Made by a program: the position numbers and the translations under genes | The notes under the pieces: model-generated | Seen by the model: only the letters and a program-made list of their open reading frames with translations | Told to the model about the DNA's origin: nothing | The model's database searches: none | Shown here: one piece after another, positions 50,544-58,783 of the stretch | How the letters are laid out: each line of letters opens with the position of its first letter | Numbering within the stretch: position 1 is the first letter of the stretch | Source of the DNA: Schauerella aestuarii | Lineage (GTDB): Bacteria > Pseudomonadota > Gammaproteobacteria > Burkholderiales > Burkholderiaceae_B | Length of the DNA: 64,000 nt | NCBI RefSeq assembly: GCF_009866805.1 | Contig: NZ_SIZW01000041.1 | Location: 848,249 to 912,248, forward strand | Direction of reading: 5' to 3'

Positions 50544-51587
50544 TCAAACCGCCAGTTTGACGACGGCGTAGCCGCCAATGAGCAACCAGGCGTAAAGGAT
50601 GAGGCCGAGAACCATCACACGGGGTCCCGCCTGGCGGATGCTGGCGAAGCGGGTTTCCATGCCGAGGGCCGTCATAGCCATCGTGAGGGCGAAGACGTCC
50701 AGGCGGCGCACGGCGGTCAGGACGTCGGCCGGAATGATGTTCAACGAGTTGATGATGGCGAACACCAGGAAGCCGATCGCGAACCAGGGAATGGGCAGCT
50801 TGGCGCTTGCGGCTTGCGCGCCGCCTTCCTTGCGCTGCCGCTGACGCAACCACATGCCCAGCACCAGCAGCACCGGCACGAGCAAGGCCACCCGGGTCAT
50901 CTTCACGATGGTCGCCACCTCGGTGGTCGCGGGATCGATATTGCTCGCGGCGCCGACGACCTGCGCCACCTCGTGAATCGTGCCGCCGATATAGATGCCC
51001 AGCGCCTGCGTGTCGAGTCCCAGCCAGCCGGCGCGATAGAAAATCGGATAAAGAAACATCGATAGCGTGCCGAACAGCACCACGGTAGCCACGGCGACCG
51101 CGCTTTTGTGCGGCTGCGCGCGCAGCGTGGGCTCGAAAGCCAGCACGGCGGCCGCGCCACAGATCGCGCTGCCGGCGGCCGTCAGCATGGCGGTATCGCG
51201 ATCCAGCCCCAGCAAGCGTTGGCCCACGACGGTACCGATCACCAGCGTGCCGACCACGATCGTGGTGGAGACGACGAGCCCCGGCATGCCGACGGCGGCG
51301 ATCTGCTGCAGACTGACGTTCAATCCGTACAGGGCCACCGCAACGCGCAACACCCGGCGCGCCGTGAAGTGCACGCCGGCGTTGAAGCCCGCCGGCATGT
51401 CGCCCCGCAGGAAATTGCCGAACAGCATCCCGCACACGATGCCCACGACCAAGGGAGAAAATCCCAATTGCTTGATCGCCGGTAAATCGGCGAGTTGCAC
51501 CACGGCGGCGGCAAACAAGGCAACGAACAGAATGCCGGTGAGCTTGTCGCGCCAGGCGGGCGGGAGGGGGGCGGCGTGGGCGGTCAC
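50544..51587 (-). CDS. yeiH: YeiH/UPF0324-family membrane protein
   Basis: 347-residue protein with about ten membrane helices of the YeiH (conserved hypothetical 698) family, of debated function in anion or sulfite-related export. Blocks: GFSPLVVGIVCGMLFGNFLR, RVLRVAVALYGLNVSLQQIA, GSAICGAAAVLAFEPTL and GGTIHEVAQVVGAASNID. GTG start at 51587. A LysR regulator is divergent, the same arrangement as yeiE-yeiH in E. coli. Confidence 0.88.
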   Translation of the reverse strand: MTAHAAPLPPAWRDKLTGILFVALFAAAVVQLADLPAIKQLGFSPLVVGIVCGMLFGNFLRGDMPAGFNAGVHFTARRVLRVAVALYGLNVSLQQIAAVGMPGLVVSTTIVVGTLVIGTVVGQRLLGLDRDTAMLTAAGSAICGAAAVLAFEPTLRAQPHKSAVAVATVVLFGTLSMFLYPIFYRAGWLGLDTQALGIYIGGTIHEVAQVVGAASNIDPATTEVATIVKMTRVALLVPVLLVLGMWLRQRQRKEGGAQAASAKLPIPWFAIGFLVFAIINSLNIIPADVLTAVRRLDVFALTMAMTALGMETRFASIRQAGPRVMVLGLILYAWLLIGGYAVVKLAV

Positions 51588-51665
51588 AATGATCCAGACG
51601 ATTGATATTACGTATGGAAATATAAATCGGCCCCGTCAAACGAAAAAGACCGATTTTTAGATAGC

Positions 51666-51688
51666 TACTATCGGATAATCCGATAGTA
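51666..51688. promoter_or_regulatory. Perfect 10-bp inverted repeat, probable LysR operator
   Basis: tactatcgga (51666-51675) and tccgatagta (51679-51688) are exact inverted copies around taa. It lies 26 bp before the LysR start and 78 bp before yeiH, in the only AT-rich part of the divergent spacer (51588-51714). An aaaaa-gaccga-ttttt element (51644-51659) lies on its yeiH side. Symmetry and position fit a LysR recognition site. Confidence 0.75.
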
Positions 51689-51714
51689 ATGCTGACTATT
51701 AACGGATCACGCCC

Positions 51715-52590
51715 ATGACCCCGGACCAACTTCTTACTTTTGCCCGCGTGGCCGACGAACGCAACATCAGCCGGGCGGCCGTGGCATTGCATCTGTCGCA
51801 ACCCGCCGTTTCAGGGCAGTTGCGCGCCTTGCAGACGTGGTTTGGCGAGCCGCTATACCACCGCAGTGGCCACGGCATCGCGCTCACCGAGGCCGGCGAG
51901 CGGTTGGCCGAGCAGGCGCGGCAGCTTCGCCAGAGCTACGAGCAAGCGCGTGCGTTGCGCGATACCTGGCGGGGCGTAATCGCTGGCACATTGCGCTTGG
52001 GCGCGAGCACCACACCCGCGAGCTATCTGCTGCCGGCATTGGTGGCGGCGTTTCGCGCGGCCCATCCTACCGTTGGTGTGCATCTGTCCGACGGCAACAC
52101 GCGCGAGATCGTCGAGCGGTTACCCACGCTGGATATGGCGTTCATCGAAGGTGAAGTGCCGCCGCAATTGCCCGCCGACACGGCCGTCTACCCCTGGCGG
52201 CAGGATGAAGTGGTGGCGATTGTGGGGGCGGCGCACCCCTTGGCGGGTGCCGGCCGTTTGCCATTGGCGGCGTTGGCCGACGAACCGATGGTGATGCGTG
52301 AGCCCGGCTCGGGCGTGCGCCGATTGGTCGAGCAGGCGTTTGCCGATGCCGGACACTTTCCGGTGGCGGCACTGGAGCTCGCCGGTGTGGAGGGCGTGAA
52401 GCACGCCGTACGGGCTGGGCTGGGCGTCGGTTTCGTGTCGGCGATGTCGATGCAGCACGAGGACGGCACATTGGCCGTGGTGCGCATCGGATCATTCACC
52501 TTGCAACGCACCTTGAGCATTCTGGTGCCCCACGCCAGCGCGCCCAGCCGGGCGGCGGCGCGGTTTCTGACGGCGTGTTTGAACGACTAG
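51715..52590 (+). CDS. LysR-type transcriptional regulator
   Basis: 291 residues. N-terminal winged helix-turn-helix (about 1-62: TPDQLLTFARVADERNISRA, LHLSQPAVSGQLRALQTWFG) and a C-terminal periplasmic-binding-like sensor domain (LRLGASTTPASYLLPALVAA, with GVEGVKHAVRAGLGVGFVS). Divergent from yeiH with a palindrome between them, so autoregulation and control of yeiH are likely; its CysB/YeiE-like sensor could respond to a sulfur compound. Its 3' end overlaps the convergent hydrolase gene by 4 bp. Confidence 0.9.
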   Translation: MTPDQLLTFARVADERNISRAAVALHLSQPAVSGQLRALQTWFGEPLYHRSGHGIALTEAGERLAEQARQLRQSYEQARALRDTWRGVIAGTLRLGASTTPASYLLPALVAAFRAAHPTVGVHLSDGNTREIVERLPTLDMAFIEGEVPPQLPADTAVYPWRQDEVVAIVGAAHPLAGAGRLPLAALADEPMVMREPGSGVRRLVEQAFADAGHFPVAALELAGVEGVKHAVRAGLGVGFVSAMSMQHEDGTLAVVRIGSFTLQRTLSILVPHASAPSRAAARFLTACLND

Positions 52591-53786
52591 GCCGGTTGGG
52601 CCAACCATTTGCGAGCGAGCTCAACCCAGTACGTGGCGCCCAGCGGCAAGACCTCGTCGTTGAAGTCGTAGCTGCCGTTGTGCAACATGCACGGGCCCAT
52701 GCCGTGGCCAGCATCGCGATGCTCGCCCAAGCCTGCACCCAGCCAGATATAGCTGCCGGGTTTGGAGAGCAGCATGAACGCGAAATCTTCTGCACCCATT
52801 GTGGGGTCCACTGCGGCATTCACATTCTGGCTGCCGACGATGTCGCGCAGTACGCCGGCACTGAACGCGGCTTCCTTGGGATGGTTGATGGTGGGCGGAT
52901 AGTTGCGGTCGAATTGGAAGTCGACCGTGCAGCCCATGGCCGCCGCCGTGTGCTCGGAAATTTCGCGCATCCGGCGTTCGATGAGGTCCAGCGTTTCGAG
53001 CGTGAATGTGCGCACCGTGCCGCGCATGACGGCATCGTTGGGCACCACGTTGTCGGCACTGCCGGTGTGAATCTGCGTGATGCTCAATACGGCGGCGTCG
53101 ACGGGATTGCGGTTGCGCGTGACGATGGTTTGCATCGATTGTGCGAGCTGCACCACGGCCATCACGGGATCCACACCCAAATGCGGCATGCCCGCGTGGC
53201 TGCCCTTCCCGGTGAGCGTGATCTTGAACTCGTTGGCCGACGCCATGATCGGGCCATCGGTCAATCCAAACTGGCCCACAGGCATGCCCGGCCAGTTGTG
53301 CATGCCAAATACCGCGTCCATCGGAAAGGTGTCGAACAGGCCATCGTCGACCATGCGCTTGGCCCCCGCGCCGCCTTCTTCAGCGGGTTGGAAAATGACG
53401 TAGACGATGCCGTCGAAATCGCGCGATTCCGCGAGATAACGCGCGGCGCCCAACAGCATCGTGGTGTGGCCGTCGTGGCCACAACCATGCATCTTGCCGG
53501 GGATCGTGCTTGCGTGCGCGAAGGTGTTGACCTCCTGCATCGGTAGCGCGTCCATGTCTGCGCGCAACCCAACCGCGCGCGTGCCGTTGCCCTTGCCGCG
53601 AATGACGCCCACCACACCCGTGCCGCCCATGCCGCGGTGCACTTCGATGCCCCATTCGGTGAGTTTCGCAGCCACCACATCGGAGGTGCGGAACTCTTCA
53701 TAAGACAGCTCGGGATGCGCGTGCAAATCGCGTCGGATGGCCGTCAATTCGGCGTGCCAAGACAAAATCGGTTCGATGAGTTTCAT
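52587..53786 (-). CDS. M20-family amidohydrolase (hippurate hydrolase-like)
   Basis: Dinuclear metal hydrolase that removes acyl groups from N-acyl amino acids. 399 residues. Metal/catalytic blocks: LHAHPELSYEEF, VGLRADMDALPMQE, GKMHGCGHDGHTTMLLGAAR, FQPAEEGGAGAKRM, FGMHNWPGMPVG, GKGSHAGMPHLGVDPV and MGAEDFAFML, all typical of the M20D group. ATG at 53786. The natural substrate is not evident from neighbours. Confidence 0.92.
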   Translation of the reverse strand: MKLIEPILSWHAELTAIRRDLHAHPELSYEEFRTSDVVAAKLTEWGIEVHRGMGGTGVVGVIRGKGNGTRAVGLRADMDALPMQEVNTFAHASTIPGKMHGCGHDGHTTMLLGAARYLAESRDFDGIVYVIFQPAEEGGAGAKRMVDDGLFDTFPMDAVFGMHNWPGMPVGQFGLTDGPIMASANEFKITLTGKGSHAGMPHLGVDPVMAVVQLAQSMQTIVTRNRNPVDAAVLSITQIHTGSADNVVPNDAVMRGTVRTFTLETLDLIERRMREISEHTAAAMGCTVDFQFDRNYPPTINHPKEAAFSAGVLRDIVGSQNVNAAVDPTMGAEDFAFMLLSKPGSYIWLGAGLGEHRDAGHGMGPCMLHNGSYDFNDEVLPLGATYWVELARKWLAQPA

Positions 53787-53859
53787 ATGGATGACGGTCG
53801 AAATTCAATATTTCTGAGGGTATCATCAAACCCATAAATAGCTAATGGAGACAACCCTC

Positions 53860-55590
53860 ATGAACCGACCGTGGCTCGCGCACTACCCGGCTGAGGTGCC
53901 AGCAGAAATATCCACCGACGGCTATGCGTCGCTTGTCGATCTTCTCGATCGCGCTTGCGTGCGTCACGCCGATCGCGTGGCATGCACGGCGATGGGTGCC
54001 GACCTGACCTATCGCCATATCGACGAGCACGGGCGCGCCTTTGCGGCCTGGCTGCAATCCCTGCAACTGCCGCGCGGATCGCGCGTGGCCGTCATGATGC
54101 CCAATGTGCCGGCGTATCTGGTGGCGCTGCTGGGTGTGTTTCGCGCCGGTCATGTCGTCGTCAACGTCAATCCGCTTTATAAAAGCGTCGAACTCGAACG
54201 TGTGCTCAAAGATAGCGGCGCGGCGGTGATCGTGTTGCTTGAGAATTTTGCCCGCACGCTGCAAGACGTCTCGGATCGCGGCAGCCTGCAGCATGTGGTG
54301 GTGACGGGGCCGGGGGATTTGCTGGGTGGCCTCAAATCCATGGTGGTCAATCTGGGGGCCAAATATCTGAAAAAGATGATCCCCGAATGGCATATCGACG
54401 GCGCGCTCAAATTGAATACCGTGCTGGCAAGCGGTGCACGCGCATCGTTTACGCCGCCCATCATTGCGATGGAAGATATCGCTGTGCTGCAGTACACCGG
54501 CGGCACGACCGGTACGCCCAAAGGCGCCATGCTGTCGCACCGCAATCTGGTCGCCAACACCTTGCAAACCGAAGCGGTGGCGGCGCCTGCATTGCGCGGC
54601 TCGGGAGAATCGCAACTGGTGATCATCAGCGCGCTGCCGCTGTATCACATCTTCGCGCTCACGGTGTGCGGCTTCTATGCCATGCACAAGGGCATGCGCA
54701 ACCTGCTTATCATCAATCCGCGCGACCTGCCCACCCTCGTTGCAGCCTGGAAGAAAACGCCGGTCAACCTCTTTCCCGGGGTCAACACACTCTTCAACGC
54801 GCTGGCACACAACAGTGCCTTTGCTCAGCTCGATTTCACCCCGCTGCGATTGACGTTGGGGGGCGGCATGGCCGTGCAGCGCGCGGTGGCCGAGCGCTGG
54901 CTCAAGCTCACCGGCAAACCGCTGATCGAGGGCTACGGACTATCCGAAACGTCGCCCGTGGCCGTGGTCAATCCCACAGACGCCAAAGAGTATTCAGGTG
55001 CGATCGGCTTGCCGTTGCCGTCCACCGATGTGGCGATTCTGGACGATGCAGGCAACGCACTGCCAATCGGGGAGCGGGGCGAGATCGGCATCCGCGGTCC
55101 GCAGGTCATGCTCGGCTATTGGCGCAATGAGGCCGAGACGCGCGCGGCCATGACGGCGGATGGTTTTTTCCGTACCGGCGATATTGGTGTGATGGACGAG
55201 AAGGGCTACACCCGCATCGTCGACCGCAAGAAGGACATGATTCTGGTGTCGGGTTTCAACGTCTATCCAAATGAAGTTGAGGAAGTCGTGGCCGCGCATC
55301 CCGGCGTGCTCGAGTGCGCCGCCATCGGCGTGCCCGACGAGCATTCCGGCGAGTCCGTGAAAGTGTTCGTGGTGAAGAAGGATCCGGCACTGACCGAGCA
55401 GGATGTGCTCGAATTTTGCCGCGACAAACTCACCGGCTACAAGCGACCTCGGCAGGTGGTGTTTCGCGAAGAATTGCCCAAGACCAACGTGGGCAAGATC
55501 CTGCGGCGCGAATTGCGCGAAGACCCGCCGAAGGAAGGCGGGCAAGGCACCGATCGGCCATCCAGCGCGCCGTCGCAACGCCGCGCTTGA
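53860..55590 (+). CDS. fadD: Long-chain fatty-acid CoA ligase
   Basis: ATP-dependent activation of fatty acids to acyl-CoA. 576 residues from the ATG at 53860, with ggagac 9-14 nt upstream; the start WLAHYPAEVPAEI lines up with E. coli FadD (WLNRYPADVP). Adenylate-forming motifs: LQYTGGTTGTPKGAMLSHRN, EGYGLSETSP, VMLGYWRN, FFRTGDIGVMDEKGYTRIVD and PKTNVGKILRRELRE with the catalytic Lys. The ATG at 53845 is an alternative but sits on the ribosome site. Confidence 0.95.
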   Translation: MNRPWLAHYPAEVPAEISTDGYASLVDLLDRACVRHADRVACTAMGADLTYRHIDEHGRAFAAWLQSLQLPRGSRVAVMMPNVPAYLVALLGVFRAGHVVVNVNPLYKSVELERVLKDSGAAVIVLLENFARTLQDVSDRGSLQHVVVTGPGDLLGGLKSMVVNLGAKYLKKMIPEWHIDGALKLNTVLASGARASFTPPIIAMEDIAVLQYTGGTTGTPKGAMLSHRNLVANTLQTEAVAAPALRGSGESQLVIISALPLYHIFALTVCGFYAMHKGMRNLLIINPRDLPTLVAAWKKTPVNLFPGVNTLFNALAHNSAFAQLDFTPLRLTLGGGMAVQRAVAERWLKLTGKPLIEGYGLSETSPVAVVNPTDAKEYSGAIGLPLPSTDVAILDDAGNALPIGERGEIGIRGPQVMLGYWRNEAETRAAMTADGFFRTGDIGVMDEKGYTRIVDRKKDMILVSGFNVYPNEVEEVVAAHPGVLECAAIGVPDEHSGESVKVFVVKKDPALTEQDVLEFCRDKLTGYKRPRQVVFREELPKTNVGKILRRELREDPPKEGGQGTDRPSSAPSQRRA

Positions 55591-55606
55591 GCAACTGTTG
55601 TATTGA

Positions 55607-55638
55607 TGAAGCGGCCGACCCAGACCGCTTCAAATTTT
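55607..55638 (+). terminator. Probable terminator between fadD and the convergent suhB-like gene
   Basis: Stem tgaagcgg (55607-55614) and ccgcttca (55625-55632) with a 10-nt loop, followed by aatttt. Outer bases gcaact/agttgc (55591-55596 and 55639-55644) could extend the fold. T-run is short, so strength is uncertain. Confidence 0.6.
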
Positions 55639-55648
55639 AAGTTGCCGC

Positions 55649-56512
55649 CTACGCAGGACGCTTCAGATGTGGGTCGATCATGGCTTGCAATTCCGCCGTC
55701 GTGTCGCGGTTGCCGGCGATCACGTAGCCGCCGATCGGCCAGGGGTCGCGTCCATACATATCGCGGGCCACGCCACCGGCTTCGCGCACGAGCAGCGTGC
55801 CGGCCGCCACGTCCCATGAGGCCAGAGCCATTTCCCAATATGCGTCGTAACGTCCGCATGCCGTCCACGCCAGGTCCAACGAGGCCGCGCCTGCGCGCCG
55901 CACGCCGCGTGTGGTATTGATCGCGTCATGCAGCATCGGCATGTACTGATCCGAAAACGAGAAGTCGCGAAACGGGAAGCCCGTGGCCACCACCGACTCG
56001 GCCAGTGTGGGCGTGCGCGAGCAGGCAATGCGATGGCCATTCAGCCACGCGCCGACGCCGTAGACGGAATTGAACAATTCTTCGCGGCTGGGGTCATACA
56101 CCACGGCGACCACGGGCGTATCTTCGGTCAACGTTTCGGTGCCTGAGATCACGGTGCCCGCGTGGGCCACGAGCGCGATCGACACCGCGTAGTGCGGAAT
56201 GCCGTGCAGGAAATTTGTGGTGCCATCGAGCGGGTCGATATACCAGGTGGCTTGTCCTTCGGGACGGCCACCGGTTTCTTCGGCCACGATGCCGAAAGCG
56301 GGGGTGCGTTCGCGCAGAATCTCGATCACGGCCGCTTCCGATTCGCGGTCGGCCTGCGAGACCAGATCGTTGCGCGCCTTGTGGTCGATGACGAGATCGG
56401 CGCGGTGACTGGCGTAGGCCTGCAGAATGGCGGCACCGGCATGCGCCGCAGTGACGGCAACATCGAGTGCGCCGCCGAGATCGAGAGGAACAGTATGCGT
56501 GGAGTCAGTCAT
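55649..56512 (-). CDS. suhB: Inositol-1-monophosphatase family protein (SuhB-like)
   Basis: Mg2+-dependent phosphatase of the inositol monophosphatase superfamily. 287 residues, a little longer than E. coli SuhB (267). Metal-site motifs: VAEETGG (Glu), WYIDPLDGTTNFLHGIPHYA (DPxDGT) and YWEMALASWDVAAGTLLVRE (WDxAAG). In E. coli SuhB also takes part in rRNA antitermination; whether that applies here is unknown. Divergent from mnmC, ATG at 56512. Confidence 0.9.
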   Translation of the reverse strand: MTDSTHTVPLDLGGALDVAVTAAHAGAAILQAYASHRADLVIDHKARNDLVSQADRESEAAVIEILRERTPAFGIVAEETGGRPEGQATWYIDPLDGTTNFLHGIPHYAVSIALVAHAGTVISGTETLTEDTPVVAVVYDPSREELFNSVYGVGAWLNGHRIACSRTPTLAESVVATGFPFRDFSFSDQYMPMLHDAINTTRGVRRAGAASLDLAWTACGRYDAYWEMALASWDVAAGTLLVREAGGVARDMYGRDPWPIGGYVIAGNRDTTAELQAMIDPHLKRPA

Positions 56513-56648
56513 GAATCGTGGAGCGTCTCAACTTGGGTTTTAATCGAATCGGCGTAAAGCATTGCACTATCGAGCGGGGCCGTATTGGCGGAGATTCTCC
56601 GATGGTACCCCTGACGTCCTCATTCTAGAATCGCCAGTTGTCTTTTTC

Positions 56649-58646
56649 ATGTCGGGTCCCTTGCCTTCGTCTCCTCCCCACGCTTTGCCCGATCCGCTTG
56701 CCGCCCTCGATCACGGCGGCACCTTGCACAGCGCGCGTTTCAATGAAACGTACCACGCTCGCACGGGTGCCCTCGTGCGCGCGACGCGCATTTTTCTGGC
56801 GGGCACGCACACGCCTGAGCGATGGCGCGGCACGTCACGCTTCACGGTGGCCGACCTCGGCTTTGGCGTGGGAATCAATTTCCTGACGTTGTGGGACGCC
56901 TGGCGCCGCGATCCTCAACGGCCGCGCGCGCTGCATGTGGTGGCCTTCGAAGGCTATCCGCTGGATGTGGACGACATGCGCCGGGCACTCACAGCGCTCG
57001 TGCCGCAGGGCATGATGGGCAGCGTTCACGCCATGCTCGCGCAATGGCCGGCGCGCCTGCCCGGGGTGCACCGGCTCGAATTCGAAGGGGGATCCGTCAC
57101 GCTGACGCTCGCGTTCGGCGACGTGCGCCACACCTTGCCGCAGTCCGATGCGACAGTCGATGCGTTCTTTCTCGACGGGTTTTCGCCCACGCGCAATCCC
57201 GAGATGTGGACCGCCGATGTCATGACCCACCTTGCCCGCCTGGCCGCACCCGGCGCGCGACTGGCCTCGTGGGTGACGGAGCGGGCCGTCGTCAACGCGT
57301 TGCTGGCGGCGCACTTCGATGCCGAGATCGTGGGCGGTGCCGGCGGCGGACGCATGATGACGCTTGGCACATATGGGGGCACTGGTCGGCGCATTGCGCC
57401 GGCCGCACCCGATCACGTCCTGGTGGTGGGCGGCGGTATCGCGGGTGCCGGCATCGCGCAGGCGCTTGCGCTGCGCGGCGCTGCAGTGACCGTGCTCGAC
57501 GCCGCGCCGGCCGGCGTGGGCCGAGGGGTGCATGCGGGTCACCGTGCCGCCGCGCTCACCCCGTTGATCTCCCGCGACGACGACGTGCGTGCACGGCTTT
57601 CGCGGGCGGGCAGTCACCGCGCCCAGGCGCGCTGGCTCACCTTGCCGGGCGCGGCCGCGCCCGTGCGCTGCGGCACCTTGCAACTGGCGCGCGACGATGC
57701 CCAGGTCGCCGTCATGGCCGATACGGTGCATCGGCTGGGCTTTCCCACCGACTGGGTGCGCGCCGTCGATGTGGCGCAAGCATCGGCATTGGCGGGCCTG
57801 AGTCTGGCGCGTGGCGGCGTTTTCTTTTCCAGCGGCATGCGCATCGACCCGCATGCGCTCATTGTCGGGCTCCTGGACATGCCGGCCATCAAGACGATGT
57901 GCGCGGATGTGCGCCGTTTATCGCAGAATGCGGCCGGGCAATGGTGCGCGCACGATGCACACGATGCGATCGTGGCATGTGCACCCGTCGTCGTCGTTGC
58001 CAACGCCGCCGACGCGCCGCGACTGCTCGCGCCCTTTGCGGGCACCTCCTGCCCCAGCTTGCCCAAGATGCACGCGTTGGCGGGCGAGGTGAGCTTCGTA
58101 CCGGCGCAAACATTGGGCGGCGGGCCGCGCCGCATCGTGGGTGGACAAGGCTACCTGCTGCCCGAGACGGGTGGCTATTGCGTCGCGGGCAGTACCTACG
58201 CGCACGGTGCGGCCATGTCGGTCGTGACGCCGGCGGGACGCGCAGTCAATCTGGAGAAAGCGCGCGGGTTGCTGGCAGAGAAGGGGCTGAATGACGGCGG
58301 CGTATACGGCGATCGCTCGGCGGCTTCCATGGCGGCCGAGATCGATGCTGCCGATGGGCCAGCACCCGGCACGCTCTTCGGTTTGTCTGCCGGCGCGGCC
58401 AATGGGTCGTCAGCGCATGCGGGACCGGATGATCTTGCGGGGTGGGCGGGATGGCGCGCCGTGTTGCCCGGCCGGTTGCCGGCCATCGGTGCGGTGCCGG
58501 ATCGGCCCGGATTATGGATGGCCACCGGCTACGCATCGCGCGGATTGAGCTGGTCGGCGTTGGCGGGCGATCTTATTTCAGCTGCGCTTTTCGGCGAGCC
58601 AAGCCCTCTCGAAACCGGGCTACAGCACGCTATTGCGCCACGTTAG
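56649..58646 (+). CDS. mnmC: Bifunctional tRNA 5-methylaminomethyl-2-thiouridine biosynthesis protein MnmC
   Basis: Completes the mnm5s2U modification at wobble U34 of tRNAs such as tRNA-Lys(UUU), an RNA also encoded near the end of this window. 665 residues. N-terminal SAM methyltransferase MnmC2: VADLGFGVGINFLTLW at about 67-82 and DAFFLDGFSPTRNPEMWTAD. C-terminal FAD oxidoreductase MnmC1 from about 258: HVLVVGGGIAGAGIAQALAL, and a final MATGYASRGLSW. ATG at 56649; the in-frame ATG at 56562 would add a leader without similarity. Divergent from suhB. Confidence 0.94.
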   Translation: MSGPLPSSPPHALPDPLAALDHGGTLHSARFNETYHARTGALVRATRIFLAGTHTPERWRGTSRFTVADLGFGVGINFLTLWDAWRRDPQRPRALHVVAFEGYPLDVDDMRRALTALVPQGMMGSVHAMLAQWPARLPGVHRLEFEGGSVTLTLAFGDVRHTLPQSDATVDAFFLDGFSPTRNPEMWTADVMTHLARLAAPGARLASWVTERAVVNALLAAHFDAEIVGGAGGGRMMTLGTYGGTGRRIAPAAPDHVLVVGGGIAGAGIAQALALRGAAVTVLDAAPAGVGRGVHAGHRAAALTPLISRDDDVRARLSRAGSHRAQARWLTLPGAAAPVRCGTLQLARDDAQVAVMADTVHRLGFPTDWVRAVDVAQASALAGLSLARGGVFFSSGMRIDPHALIVGLLDMPAIKTMCADVRRLSQNAAGQWCAHDAHDAIVACAPVVVVANAADAPRLLAPFAGTSCPSLPKMHALAGEVSFVPAQTLGGGPRRIVGGQGYLLPETGGYCVAGSTYAHGAAMSVVTPAGRAVNLEKARGLLAEKGLNDGGVYGDRSAASMAAEIDAADGPAPGTLFGLSAGAANGSSAHAGPDDLAGWAGWRAVLPGRLPAIGAVPDRPGLWMATGYASRGLSWSALAGDLISAALFGEPSPLETGLQHAIAPR

Positions 58647-58722
58647 GGCACACTAGAGGGGCGTCTAACAGGTGCCGTCCAACCCGTCTACATAATAAAA
58701 AGGGCCGGTTGAGTTTATTTCA

Positions 58723-58766
58723 AAGCCTAAATCCGTCAAAATAGCGTTTTTTGATGGTTTTGGCTT
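58723..58766 (+). promoter_or_regulatory. Large inverted repeat in the leader of the family-31 gene
   Basis: Arms at 58723-58741 and 58749-58766 pair nearly throughout (aagcc and gtcaaaa match aligned ttttgat and ggctt; a single-base bulge and a mismatch), with a 7-nt loop tagcgtt. A perfect palindrome ggcttaagcc (58762-58771) overlaps the right arm, directly before the ribosome site agggg. The left part of the spacer is AT-rich (aataaaaa). Probably an operator or a folded leader. Confidence 0.65.
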
Positions 58767-58783
58767 AAGCCAGGGGATCCTCT

